64,000 nt of DNA from Lutraria lutraria (GCA_964023205.1 OZ026835.1:1877053-1941052); one strand, 5' to 3'. Counted from the first letter of the stretch, positions 34,585-47,400 are shown. The notes: generated from the sequence alone by a model not told the origin. Translations and numbers: made by a program.

Positions 34585-37500
34585 AAATACAAATATCTAA
34601 TAAACAAACATCATATAATTTATTCATATAACATTCACCAAAAAAATAAATAATAATATAGATCTATATATTGATTGTATATGTTAATTAAATAAACATT
34701 GCAAGAATTTTGTCCTTAAAATGAACAAATACTTTCTTGTGAGAGAGGGGACAGTTTAATTGAAGTAATAATTATATATAAGTATTTTTTTCTTTTCACA
34801 AAACTTTTATAAATGTAAGCTGATAAGTTTCTAATTTCTTTAATATTCTCTGATTTCAAAAGATCAATAAAAACCACACTTGGGACGCTTTTGTTTGCAA
34901 CAAACCAGGTTTAGTTTCCAAATAACAAATAAATAAATTTAATAAACAATTCAAGTTTTGCTGACGTTAGACTTCTTTTTTACATAATATATATAAATAA
35001 CAAACAAGTAATGTAGACACAATAAAATGGAGGATATATATACGAGGATGAACTATGTTAAGTATTTAGATACACCAGAAAATAACAAAGTACCGTATAG
35101 AAAGAAATACTTCAGGTCCTGCCAATAATAGTTCACGCGGAACTAAAGCAAATATTTTTACTATAAATATTTTTCATAATGGAAAACTCATGTGCCTAAA
35201 ACGATTGATTGATTACGTAATGTAAGGCGTGATAAGTGTACTTAGCAAGATTTCATACTAGATTGCATAAGTTGTGTAAACTTAAAACCACTTGGTTGAA
35301 TAAAAAATAAATGTTTGATAAACTGTTATTGAATATTGATATAAAGAGGACAAATAATAACAAGATGGTAATCATCTTCAATATCAATGTGGTTACACAA
35401 AAGATAGGTACGAAGATGTCGTTCCATTCGTTGGTTACCGTAACGACCAGTTTTATCCTAAGTGAATGTGATGACAATCTTAAATGAGTTATTGTGACTC
35501 TGTTTTTTTTTCGGGACAAAGTCTAAATAATAGATTGTTTCAAATAATGATATGAATGTAAAATAGGAGTTACTGAAATACCATTGAACCAAGAATGAAA
35601 AAATTACATCAACCGCTCGTTGTTTAAAAACACAATGAAAATTTTAAAGATCAACACCTGAATGATCATTCCTACCGAAACTATATCCAAAATGATCTAG
35701 AAGCGACTTGACTCTGTTTGCCCAATTAACAGAATTATTAACACAGTGTTATAGGCGCTATTTAGACATAGATTGCATAATGTTCAAAACGCTGATACCG
35801 AAAGAAATATGCAGAACGAAAATGATTACATGTAATGTGCAGTCTTCGTACTGAAAATTCTAGACCTATGATTAAAAAATGAGAAGCAAACATTCATGTT
35901 TTTACTTTTGGCCTAATAAAAGTGAAATGTCATCATAAATGGAGTTCAGAAATTAAGTGGACCTCCTTTCTCAGGCGCTAATTTTATATATTGCTTACTT
36001 TATTTTAGTGAATCATCTCTGTTCATATGTGTTTTTTTATTGAATTATTATTGATATGGAATACAAATCATGACTGTCATTTAATAGTTTTGTATCATTA
36101 TACATCTTATCAATCAATAGGTCACGTAATTAAAAATGTCGATAAGTATTAATAATATTTGCAGCTCTATTTCTAATTATCTATTAACAAGTTTCTATGG
36201 TAAGAAAGAAAATCATCGAAGCTTTGAATATACCGTGTGTTTTAAGACAAGAAGATATTTAAAGTTTTTTTCCTTTGAGTTGCCATGGAAACCAGGGTTC
36301 TGTAGGGAATAACAGTATTCTAGCAGATTTTGTAAACGACCACAAAAAGATCATTCCTGTAGAGTTTCTTTAAATTCTACACAGCCGTTCCAGATATGAG
36401 GTCGTTTGAATAGTGTGGACGTACGGACGGTAACAGACAAAGTCAAGTGAAATATTTTAGAGAAATATTAGTGGCTTTTAACTTTACAGTTCATTGCTAA
36501 ACAAATTAAATTATCTACATTTACGGTATATGATTACAGTATCCATAAATAATTAAAATATATCAACTACATGTATATTTAAAAAGTACAATGAAAAGCA
36601 TGTATACGTGATAGCCGTGATTAAACATGAGAGAAAAAAATATATATTTCAGATATCGTATGAAATATGTGATTTCGATTTAAAGAGAAAAGAAACAATT
36701 ATTTCGCTTCACGTAAGAAAGACTCCCTCGTATTATTGGCATAATGAATGAACGATGCAAGTTTAATTAATGTTCTATTACTGTATGAACTGAAATTCAT
36801 CATTGAATGAAATGTTCTAAGATTTTTTGCCAACTATTTTTGAAGATATTTTTTCTAAGATCAATATAAAAAAGACAAACTTAAAGAAATGATACTACTT
36901 GATTCCTTTTACCTTTTACTAATTTGCAAATACCCTGACTTTTTATTTCCTTCTTCAATTGCTCGTTTGTGTGCTGAACATCTAAATCTCGCCGTTGAAA
37001 TTATGTACTAATCAATGTTAACTTCAAAGTCAAAACGTGTTTTAAAACTTCTTGAAAGTCACTAAATCAACTTTGTATGTAATTGTCAATAATTCTCTGA
37101 ATAACACCATTAATTTCGTTCCGTGTTTAAGTAATGAGCTTAATTTGAGGCATGGGCATAAATAAAAATAATGAAAACAATTTTTCTTTTCAAGATTTTA
37201 AGAATACCACACAACGCAGGAATGTAATTTAATGTTCTGATGGTGTGTCTTGATGTAGTTAAAATGTTGCACAATTACAGCTTGATTGTGTTACTCGTTC
37301 AAAAGTTACATTAGAAAAACAGGCGAAAAATGTCCCGAGTGTAACACTTTTAGCGTGACATTTTTTCTTTACACATTTTTCAATCTTTTATATTTTGTTC
37401 AGTTTTTGGGTATGTAATCAATGATTGTTTTTAATTTCATTGTACATATGTTATATTTAAAATTTACTGCATTTGTTCAAATATTTCAATTATAAGTATT

Positions 37501-38529
37501 ATTTAGAAATCACCTTTCAAGTGCACATGTAAAAAAAAATTCTCAAGGAAAAAATGGAAATTCAAATTGATGATATTGCTGTAAGTAAACTGATGCTTGA
37601 AAAGAAAATGCAGTTTAACATGTTGATAGGCATATGTGTCCATGTTGTTTAGAAAAAAAATCAAAAGAATCATTGTTTTTAAGTTATACCATCTTGAATA
37701 AAGCTGATTGGAAATGTCCCGAGTGTAACATTTTGCATTAAGATAATTATCATTCTTTGAATTTGATAAGTTTTTTCTCTATTTCTCAAACCGAAGCGTA
37801 CCCAGAAGCTCACAAAACTAAAACAAATTCATGTTGTGCAATTCATTTTTTGTCTACATGGTTTTAAGTGTTGTCCCGAGTGTAATACTGTATATTCATC
37901 ATATTAATTTTGATATGTAACTTATAGAACAGAAGTCCATGTTGTTTTCCACATTTATATCAAATAACTGACGTGAATAAATACATTAAAGTCTGAAACA
38001 GTGAATTGGTGCACGTTTAAAAAGTTTGAAAGTTGTAATAAAAATAGTTCTATTCAGATATATATACCAAGTAGATTTGTTCAGTATACTGAAGATAAAA
38101 AGTAATTTATCTTTTATTTTGATGAAGAAACATTCTCAGATGAAAACAGTACATAATTGATCGATTTATTTAATGCTTTCTAAACATATTTTACATGTTA
38201 TATTATTTATATATAACAATTCGAAACGTTACACTCGGGACACAAACACATCTTCATGCAATATTATACACAAATTCGGTTTGCTTTTACATGAACTATA
38301 CCGGTAACAAAATATTAACTCTGCAGGGTCATGAAGTTACAAAATGCCTAAATTAGTGGTAAAACTTCCATTTATAGAGGACTGAGAAGAAGCACAATCA
38401 GAGTAGAAAGACTTGAAATTGATGTTTTTTATTAAAAAAATTCTAGAATATACGAGAGTTGTCCTTTAAGTATGTAGACTTTTCTTATAACTGGGTTATT
38501 TTTCAAAATTTTGAAATCTAATTTCAGTG
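34585..38529. other. Intergenic, AT-rich; scattered repeat signals
   Basis: No gene. Around 36270-36430 a block with TTGCCATGGAAACCAGGG...GTGGACGTACGGACGG looks like an interspersed repeat of a type frequent in bivalves. The 15-mer TGTCCCGAGTGTAAY occurs at 37331, 37715 and 37872 in plus orientation and at 38228-38242 inverted. Long runs of A or T and short palindromes are frequent. Confidence 0.5.
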
Positions 38530-38789
38530 ACGCATAGTTGCCCACATATAAAACATATCAGTGACAAAGGTTACAATAATATTACATTACAACAAATAAT
38601 ACCAAACTTGTATACAATATGCCATTCATAAGTTATTCGACACTCCTCGACCAATTACGTCTTATCTCGGCTGGACCTAGTACGCAAGCCGGGACTGGAA
38701 CAACATTGTATTCGGTATTCCCCGAGTGTAAAACTGCCTAAAATGGCGGCCTCCGTGAAAGAAATGCGTAAAAAGTGCCATCAAGCACT

Positions 38790-39485
38790 ACGATTTCATA
38801 ACACAAACAGACAAATGTATATATATACCAAAGATTCACGCCCAAAATAACTACAAAACCAAGCACACAATTTTATTGGGAAAGGGTTTTTAATAGAAAC
38901 AAAAATTGGAATAAACTGCAAACATATAAACAATATACTTCCAACACAATTCAATATAACCTATTAGTATTTATATGGAAAATTGCAGACCATCCAGTTT
39001 TTCACATCTGTGATGTAATAGACGATAATAAATATGAAAGTTTGGAATAATACGATTAATTCCTTTAAAACTTGCGATATCTCAAACAATGTAAAAAAGT
39101 ATATATAATATAATAAAACATTACAAAGATGACTACGAAGAATTTTTTTCCATTGGATTTTGTATCATTCAAATCATGTAAAAACTGTTCAATTTTCATT
39201 GATGTTATATTTCTGCTAAAAGAAGAACTTAATACAAAAATAATAAAGTATTTAAAAACAAGCTGATAGACAATTTTTGCACCACTTATGACATAATTTG
39301 AAATAAATCTGATGGTGTAATATTACAGTGAAATTACAAGCACCTAGTATTTGTATTGTTTCAATGTACTGTACTTGTTTGTTCTTCGTTTTGTATTTGC
39401 ATTATATTTACAAACATGTGTGCTGATAAACGATTATGTGCATACATGTATGTATAAAAGTGAAATGAAATAAAAAAAATAAATA
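38790..39485 (+). mobile_element. Copy-2-specific insertion with A-rich 3' end
   Basis: Homology to copy 1 stops near GAAAGAAATGCGT and resumes near CTGTATATAGGAATATATTACAAC (26702 in copy 1). The intervening ~700 bp ends with AAATGAAATAAAAAAAATAAATAAAAAG. An A-rich tail in a recent insertion suggests a retroposed fragment, possibly the 3' end of a LINE; no domain is certain. Confidence 0.5.
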
Positions 39486-39807
39486 AAAAGAGATAACTAC
39501 CCTGTATATAGGAATATATTACAACAAATAGCCTTAACGACTTAAAATATTATTTAATGTATTTAGCGTATTTAGGCAAGTCAGACACCTTTCGTTTTAA
39601 TATTATTTTTCATATCAGTAAATCGTCAACTGTATTACACATTTTAAGTGTAGACGTATATAAATCTAGGTACCTCCGAGGATATATGGAGATAAAGAAT
39701 CGGCCGAAATGAACAGAATGATTTCTAAATATTTTTTGTGGAGATATTGTTAGTGTGTCCACATCAAAACTAAATCCTTTGAAGATATATTAACGTTGTT
39801 ATTGTTT

Positions 39808-39990
39808 CCTCCCGGGCCTCCGTGGTCGAGGTGTTATAATCTTTGACTAGTAATCACTAGACTCTTTACGGTGAGAGTCCGAATCCCGCTTAGTACCAAA
39901 TTTCACACGTTAGGTTATTGTCAACTTTGCCTACGTTCTACGTGGGTGTTAACCAGGCATCTTCTTCCTTCGTGGGAAGTCCAACAAATG
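39808..39990 (+). repeat. tRNA-headed SINE family S1, copy 4
   Basis: The head is CCTCCCGGGCCTCCGTGGTCGAG, with B-box region GAGAGTCCGAATCCCGCTTAG and body CCAAATTTCACACG...CTTTGCCTACG. It is the uninterrupted counterpart of the SINE at 26850. Confidence 0.65.
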
Positions 39991-40603
39991 ACGAATGGGA
40001 GAAAAATATACGTAAGGACAAAAGTTTTTACCGGTTGGGTATCCATGGTGACTTTTAAAACCAGTATTTGTTATAGCTATAACTCATTCATGTAGCTTAC
40101 TTCAAAAACTTTTTTATAGACTTCGCTTAATAGTTTCATTTTAATTACTCTAGGAAAGGCACTATAAACAAAACAGATATTTTATTTTTTGTAGGCCGAA
40201 CAAGACTTTTGTCCATAAGTGAACATTTGTTCGTTACCTGATTCGAATATGAATAGGGGTATAAAATGCATGAACATGTACACTTAACTAGGTGGCGTCC
40301 CGCGGCGAAAAAGTCATTTCCACGTAGAACGTAGACCGACATGTATCAAAATTTGGGTCAATTACTTAGAAATGTAATTGATGAAATTGCAATTACATGG
40401 TGTATTCTCCTATTACAATTACGTCCTTTTCCCAAATGTAATTAATTTAATTACAATTACGTTAGAAAAGTTATTCATTACATGACAATTACAAACTAGT
40501 ACATTTAACTCAAGAACCAAAGATATTGAACAATTTAAATAAGTAAATCATTTATATTTTAAACATATCTCACATGTCCGTCTTGCTTAAAACTATATCA
40601 GAG

Positions 40604-41992
40604 TTATATCAGAGATTTTAAAAGACACCATCCTTTCTTGATTGTTTGTCTCAACTGCTCAATTCTGAAGGCATATATGATAGGATTGATCCCGGAGTTA
40701 AATAACGAGAAGGTAAGAATCATGAATTTAGTCCTCCGACTCAAGAAACCTTCTTGGAGACTTTCAAGTACAAACAAAATGTTTAGTGGAGTTAAACAAA
40801 TATCAAGAACAAGTAATACCAGTCCTGTAGTTACCAAAATCTTCGAATGCTTGCTGTCTGGAGTACGATTTTTTCTATGTCTGCTGACTTGGGAGTCTAG
40901 AGGTAGTCTATGAGACTGGTTCCCTTTAATGAAAGAAACCTTGTGTGATGATTTGTCCATTGAGTTAAGTTTGTGACATGAATCATGATCCGTTGTCTGG
41001 CGACTACCTGAGGGTAGATTTGCAGGACTATCAAGGATATTGTCTTTAATTCCAATTTGGTTGCCAGGTAAGGCTGATTCTTGTTGCTTCATAATCTTTG
41101 GTGATAGTTGCTGTAGACTATTCTTACTAGAATTTGCCGAACGAATCGGTCGACGTTGCGGTACTTTAAACATATTGTCCGTTTTTGATTCAATTAACTT
41201 TGTTCCACGAAGCAAGTTAAATTGTTTAGATACAGATTCCTCAGTCCGGGTATTCGTAGTCGAACTCGACTGAATTGAATTTGGGATGGTTTCGACTTTG
41301 ATCATCGTATGTCGCAGTTTAAAGTAAATCGATATATACATAATGTTGATAATTATTTGTGGTGCCAGCAAAGGTATGTTCCATATTAAAAGTGTAAGAT
41401 TATATCCATCTTGAAATAACAAATTCAAAGAGCAAGCATGTAATGTTGAACCCCATCTACCGAAGACAGTAGATGGAGTGAAGGCGATTATACTGGCAAC
41501 AAACCAAACAATCAAAACTTGTATCATTGTACTTTTCATTGACATTCCTTCGTGACGTCTTTATGACTTAAGACGAAAGAAAACGGTTACAAACCTATGT
41601 AAACAAATACAAAATGTATGATAAAAACTAGCTATTTGAGCAGTTGCGTAGAAACCGAACACTGCTAAGCACAGTTCATGAGAAGTGAACGATCTTGGTG
41701 ACTGATAGTTAAGTGTAACTACTAAAGTTGAAAATCCAACCAGAAGATCTGTGAAACTTAAACTCAGAACTTGTACATTCATTAAATTCTTCTTTATGTT
41801 CGTACTTGCAACGAAACAAATAACAACCAAACCATTTGTCAGAATTATCCATGAACATAAAGTAAGCAATGCTCCGACAATATTACTGTCTGGGTTTTCA
41901 TATCCAAGCTCGTTGTCGCCACACACGGTCGAATTTGTTTGATTAAGTCCGGTTAAATTGCGTAAGAATTTACAATCCGTAGTGTTTATCAT
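40604..41992 (-). pseudogene. GPCR paralogue 2 with in-frame stop in loop 2
   Basis: Nearly identical to the receptor at 28151-29563 over the whole length. All family landmarks are kept, including HRF in place of DRY and CLTP in place of CWxP. After residue 143 (RLKS) the codon is TAA at 41561-41563, where copy 1 has TTA (Leu144). The frame is not shifted: five codons later Met150 opens a 313-residue continuation to the C-terminus. Loop 3 has several in-frame length changes, so total length would be about 462. An ATG 11 codons upstream of the homologous start is also open here because copy 1's upstream stop is TTA. The gene may be newly dead, polymorphic, or make a truncated two-to-three-helix product. 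A single lesion argues for very recent loss. Confidence 0.88.
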
Positions 41993-42188
41993 TGTTAAAG
42001 TAAATTTAATCATAAGAAAATACAAAATACACGAGGGAATCGGAATACCCTAGTAGATGATCGTAACAATGAAACTTAAGTTCTTCTGGCTTACTGACTT
42101 CGCAGTGATGTGATGGATACTGCGAAAACCAACACTAGACGCAACTGATAAACTGCCGTATACAAATGTCGATAGTTCACATTATCAA

Positions 42189-42198
42189 TATTTATATA
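42189..42198 (-). promoter_or_regulatory. Candidate TATA box of GPCR paralogue 2
   Basis: TATATAAATA on the minus strand at the position equivalent to 29760-29769. Same caveats. Confidence 0.3.
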
Positions 42199-42280
42199 GC
42201 TGTATGGTGTTCAATCTGATACGAGTATGTACCACCTTTCAGTCATTAGTGGTATATAGACATCATTTTCCATAAGCAAT

Positions 42281-42600
42281 GGTAAGATGCTCACTAACAC
42301 TGTCTCACTATTTCTACCATTAGAGGTACGATACACACTTACACTGTATCACTGTTTCTACCATTAGAGGTAAGATACACACTAACACTGTCTCACTATT
42401 TCTACCATTAGAGGTGAGATACACACTAACACTGTCTCACTATTTCTACCATTAGAGGTAAGATACACACTAACACTGTCTCACTATTTCTACCATTAGA
42501 GGTAAGATACACACTAACACTGTCTCACTATTTCTACCATTAGAGGTAAGATACACATTAACACGGTCTCACTATTTCTACCATTATAGGTAAAATGCTC
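42281..42600. repeat. 44-bp minisatellite, copy 2 (~7 units)
   Basis: Same unit as 29851-30510 but about half the copies, and dominated by the GTAAGATACAC variant. The arrays therefore changed length after the segmental duplication. Confidence 0.93.
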
Positions 42601-42634
42601 ACTGTCCATTGCTCTCCCTTAATCATAAGAGGTA

Positions 42635-42830
42635 ATGGGGCTTCCGTGGTCTCTAACTTGTATTTGTATTGCACTAGACCCTCATCGCTGTTCGTCTCCC
42701 ACCAAGGACTAAATTTCATTTATGCAAAAGCTATTCAGCTAGCTTATGGAAGGTAGATGGTCTACCCAGGTGTATGCATGGGGTCTTTCTCGATCTTTAA
42801 AACTGGAAAGTCGCCAAATAGCCCTGACGG
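42635..42830 (+). repeat. tRNA-headed SINE family S1, copy 5
   Basis: GGGGCTTCCGTGGTCTCTAAC has lost part of the A-box region relative to 30556. The rest (GCACTAGACCCTCATCGCTG...TTCATTTATGCAAAAGC) is collinear. Confidence 0.5.
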
Positions 42831-43257
42831 TGGATGCGATACTAAACCCACTATCACTGGCTCACTTTATTATGAAGTTATGAAAAAAAAATTTCTTTGA
42901 TGCGTTTTTGGTAAAATGCCGGCGAATGGAAATTTCGAAATCACGCATAATTCCCGCATACGAATCTTACGTATTAGGTAATATACAGTATCGATGTCAA
43001 AGGACTTGTAGTTCCTCTGATCATATTGTAAAAGTTAGTAGACACTTTATCTTGGGTTGCATTTATTAAGTAAAAGTATGGGTTTATGTGTGTTTTTATT
43101 CATTGATGAATAAATCAACATTTTGGTGGAGCATGAAAGTGTCTACTTGAGTATGGTGATCATAGGCACTCGATTCCGTGATTTTTATGCGTTTATAGAC
43201 GTTATTTTTCCATTTAACTAATCAAACAGCGCAAATCTGTCGAAAGAAAAATCTTCA

Positions 43258-43536
43258 TTTTTTCCGTTATTGAGTGTATAAAAAACACCAAGGTAGCTCA
43301 CTTGCCATTTTTTCGATTGACGGAAGTAACGAAAATAAGCGTGGGTCTCGGCTTTCCTTCTAAACTGCTCGAGCTTTTCGGGAACCTTGCTTTCGTTGTA
43401 GTGTGCCCCAAATTTAAACGTTTTGACAGCTTTTAGAAGCAAAGCCGGGACCACCTCTTATTTTCGTCACTTCCGCCAATCGAAAAAAGGCGAGTGAGCT
43501 ACCTTGGTGTTTTTATATACTCAATAACGGAAAAAA
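43258..43536. mobile_element. ~280-bp foldback element
   Basis: Arms 43258-43350 and 43447-43536 are inverted repeats sharing CCGTTATTGAGT, ACACCAAGGTAGCTCACT, TTTTTTCGATTG and CGGAAGT-ACGAAAATAAG (read from each end inward), separated by about 95 bp of loop. There is no coding capacity, and no clear target duplication was found. Confidence 0.65.
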
Positions 43537-44699
43537 ACCGAGTCAACAAACATACATTTGAAAACATGCTTTGCTCAGGTGAGCTAAAATGAGTTGCGTG
43601 TCACATAAGTTTAAAATGTTTCCTATTTTTGACGACATAAATACAACGATTAGATATGAGGTCTCCTTGTGAGTTTGATTCACAATAACATTCTTCTGAA
43701 TTGCTTTTCTTGAAGCTTTTGGTATTTAAGTTTTCACGTATAAGTACATATAAGTATTTATTTGATAGAAAACATAATACGTGAATTATTCATTATTAAT
43801 GGTTCTTTATTGATTTTTTCCTGAACGTATTTCATATTAGAGTATAATTATATTTCTCTAGATCACATAATTATTTACGAGCCTTTTCTCCATTCATAAT
43901 TATGTCTTCTTTAGATCTTAATATGCGGACTATTAATTTTCCTCCTGTATGTTAGTTCAATTTATTTATTCGTTCTAGATCATTATTCGTTGATTTGTTA
44001 ATTATGTCTTCTTTCTTCTTGAAGGATACCTAATTCTCCAGAATAATTAATTTTCTTTTTAAAGAATTTGTATTCATACGTATTTATTTTATTTGTATTT
44101 CTATAATAACGTACCGTTCCGAGGAATAATTGGTCATCTATTGTAAATTGCAAGTTTAAAACATTTTTTTTTCAAATTATCTAGTATAATTTATACTGGA
44201 ACTGTTTAACCTATTCTATGTTTTGGAGTAGAGAATGCTATGTTTCTATATAAAACTACTAAAAGAAACAAATAAATTAACTTGAACAAAAGTGTGTACG
44301 TATATCTTTAAAGCTTTGAAACAATGAGAAACTGATTATGTGAACAGAAGCTAGTCTATCAATGATCCTATCTGTTTTATTACCCCCTACTGTGGATCAC
44401 AGAGCACTGCTAGTCCATAAGCAACATGTCTTGCATTCTTTCAAATCAATAAAAGCAGCATGCTTGGAATGTAAACCTTTTTTCTATCAACAATATTTGT
44501 TAAAGGTACTCAGTAGCACGCACTACCTGAAAATCAGAAAATTGCATAGCTCATCGTGAGGCAATTTATAACTATCACAATTCTGAGATGGCGTTATTAA
44601 GAATTGTCATCATCATCTTGAGTAATTGCATCCCCCCATAAGGAGTATACTCGCAATATAGTCTATTTACACATGCACAACATGCAGGACTGACTGGTG
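43537..44699. other. Intergenic, no gene seen
   Basis: Very AT-rich, with runs rich in TTATTT and TTCTAGAT. Short open frames only, none with recognisable features. Confidence 0.5.
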
Positions 44700-44777
44700 G
44701 ATCTACCAAAGTTGAAAAAATCTAAGAAATAAAAGTTCCCCTATTTACATTTAAAAGGATAAAAGTATCATGAAGAT

Positions 44778-45230
44778 CTAGTGGGTGTGTTGAATGGCCA
44801 AGGCTGATTGGAATGCAACGAGACTGGCCTGGTCAACGATTGCTCGAGTCAATTGGTTCCAAAGTAGTATGGTTGCTGGAAAGAAACTGTTTTGATAGAC
44901 TGATGTTCGTGCACGAATTTGACAAAGACGATGGTTATGGTATCTGGTAGTTCTAGAATTTTGGAGGGGTGGGTCTGGTGTTATGTCTACAAGATTATGC
45001 AAGATCTTAAAAAGCATGGTAATTCTGGTGTTATTGTGCCGTTGTTGTAGCGTGTCCCATTTTAAGTCTGATAACATGTCAGTGACGCTGCTAGTACGTG
45101 AATAATCGTGCTTCACGAATCTTGCAGCTCGCCTCTGGACCATTTCCAGTTGGTTAACTTGGTGATCAGTGTATGGTGACCAGACACTTGAAGCGTGTTC
45201 CACTGTTGGTCGAACATAGGTCTTGTATGC
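44778..45230 (-). pseudogene. Retrotransposon reverse transcriptase C-terminal region
   Basis: An open stretch of about 140 codons with HASSVWSPYTDHQVNQLE, VQRRAARFVKHDY, SVTDMLSDLKWDTLQQRH and FFPATILLWNQL. These phrases mark the post-RT segment of CR1/L2/jockey-group elements and end at the natural stop of that ORF. It is joined to the RT core by a frame change near 45240. Confidence 0.85.
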
Positions 45231-45243
45231 ATTTGCTTTAGTA

Positions 45244-46290
45244 TTAGGCGGGCTGGATCGTATGTTGTGTCTGATGAAGGATAGGGTGGAATTGGCTTTT
45301 TTGTGATATTATCGATGTGAGTTTTCCAAGAAAGATCAGACGATATTGTGACACCAAGATATTTAGCTTGTTTAGTTGTATTGAGGGTTGAACCATGGAT
45401 GGAATAGGTATTGTTGATAGGGTTTCCTTTTTGGTGATATGGGTGACTTCACATTTGTCGGGATTGAAGGACATTTGCCAATACTTTTCCCAGGATGGAA
45501 GGTTGTCTAGGTCTGCTTGAAGCTGGTGTGAGTCCTCCTGGCTATAAATAGTACGGTAGAGGAGGCAGTCATCAGCAAATAATCTAGCTGGGGATTGAAT
45601 TTTGGACGGCAGGTCATTACCGTAGGCCAAAAAGAGAATAGGGCCCAGGACACTGCCTTGGGGGACGCCAGAGGTAACAGGTGAGGTTGCAGAATGTGAG
45701 CCCTCAAGGACAACCTGCTGAGTTCAAAATAGTATGAAATCTTTAATCCAGGAATGGGTTGAACCTCTGATACCATAGTGGTCAAGTTCCTGAAGTGGCT
45801 GGAGTGTGGAACTTTGTCAAATGCCTTAGAAAAGTCTAGTAAAACGGCATCGACTTGAGTGTTAACTACAACTATTGTCTATGTCTTGCGCTAGGTCATT
45901 GATGGTTGTTATGAGTTGTGAATCACAAGAGCGTCTTTTCATAAACCCATGCTGATAGTCAGAAAGTATGTTGTGAGTTTTAAAGTGAGAAATAATGTTG
46001 CTATGAATTATGTGTTCCAGTACTTTACAGTGACTGTTGTTAAGGAGATAGGCCTGTAGTTAGATGGGCAAGAACGAAGTCCCTTCTTGAAGACAGGTGT
46101 GACTAGCGCTGTTTTCCAGTAAAGAGGAATCTGGCCTTGGTCCAAAGGCAGCTGGAATAGACATCCTTGATTGTTACAGATATGGGATTGATAGTAGGTA
46201 TTTGACTTGGTGGTAGGGTAGGGTGTTGAATTTCGTCTTCTTTAGTGAAAACAGAAGTGAATTGGTCGTTGAGTAGGGTAGCCTTCTGTT
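45244..46290 (-). pseudogene. Retrotransposon reverse transcriptase core
   Basis: Contains, from N- to C-terminal side, SNYRPISLT (near 46050), a GF-R-CDSQL segment (near 45940), the palm acid KAFDKVPHS (near 45810), SGVPQGSVLGPILF (near 45660) and FADDCLLYR (near 45560, the YXDD-type catalytic box), then PDKCEVTHI. The FADD variant is normal for this group. At least three frame changes and stops separate these motifs, so no complete enzyme is encoded. Confidence 0.85.
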
Positions 46291-46298
46291 CATTGTTA

Positions 46299-47400
46299 TT
46301 ATATGTCAGGCTTTCTTGGGGGCAGATACACCAAGACTGATGTACTTCCAGAAGACTTTCGGGTTGTTGTGGTCAGTTGCAAGCATGTCAGAGATGTGAG
46401 CATCATGGGTGGACCTACATAAGCGCTGTGCTTTCCTCTTAATTTCCTTGTATTTGGTCCAGTCAGATGGGGAGCCAGATCTCTTTGCACGGCGGAACCA
46501 GCGTTTCTTAAGCGCACGCCTCGGGAAATCAAAGGTTGGTCAAATCTTTGTGAACTCTGTCGTTGGGGACTTTATCGTTGATTATGTTAATTCAACCATC
46601 CCGAAATACCCCCATACATAGTTTACACTTGTGTTTTCTTGGATAGTTTGTATAATGGTGTCTGTTAGTGCTTTACATTTTTGTTTCATTTGCTCTATGT
46701 TGGCTTTACCCCACATGTATATAGCATGTTTTGGTGGTTTGACACGTGGTGCACACATGTTGGTATCCATGAAGACGGCATGGTGATCACTAATGCCAGG
46801 GATAGCCGTACAGCGGTTGACAAGCAGCTGTGGTCGATTTGTAAAGAAGAGATCGAGTGTATTGTCACCCCTAGTAGGGAAGTCAATGATTTGCCTGACA
46901 CCTAAATCAGATTCAAAAAGGAGAAAGTTTTCGTTAATGGCTTTCTTGTACTGGTGGCCATTGATGGAGTTGTTAGACCATGGCTTTTAGAATTTTTTTA
47001 CAGATGTAAGAAATAGATTGTAGCAATTGCTTTGCTTATGCTTCAGCATTGTTTGAAGGCCTATAGGCTGATCCAATGATAAGGATTTCGTTGTTAATGC
47101 ATTCTATTTTCTGAAATAGTATGTCACATGGAGTGTTGACTTCAACTGGCTCACTAATAATGTTATCTTTGATAAGGATAAGACTTCCTCCATAGCCGTC
47201 AGGTCTGTCCTTTCGATGGATGTTGAAATTGCAAATGGGAGGCATGATTTTTGCATCGTAGATTGATGGGTTTAACCAGGTTTCACAGCCACACAGAATA
47301 TCGCAGTTAACAGAAACTTGCTTTCCTTCTAGGGCTGGTGACACTTTGAATGTTTAAGTTTGCTAATCTGATGATATTTGTGCGAAGCTTTTGTTTGAAT
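46299..47400 (-). pseudogene. Retrotransposon APE endonuclease
   Basis: Motifs of the exonuclease-endonuclease-phosphatase fold: LANLNIQSV near 47360, ILCGCETWL near 47285, DGYGGSLILIKD near 47195, IIGSAYRPSN near 47060, and the C-terminal NTLDLFFTN...DHHAVF segment near 46770-46870. Frames change near 47340, 47030 and 46700. The central catalytic segment just below 47036 is damaged. Confidence 0.8.

Larger units (their letters stand above)
38530..42990. repeat. Segmental duplication, copy 2
   Basis: Collinear with 26100-30915 (blocks listed there). It carries a ~0.7 kb insertion at about 38790-39485 that copy 1 lacks, and lacks copy 1's mariner fragment. Divergence is low in and around the GPCR gene and higher in the flanks. 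Confidence 0.9.

Noticed and set aside
40604..42025. Two separate receptor genes or a frameshift in GPCR paralogue 2
   Set aside because: The two open pieces are in the same frame with exactly one stop codon and five codons between them, so this is one gene with a nonsense codon.
43218..43454. 78-codon minus-strand frame
   Set aside because: It lies within the foldback element, and the frame follows from one arm of the hairpin.
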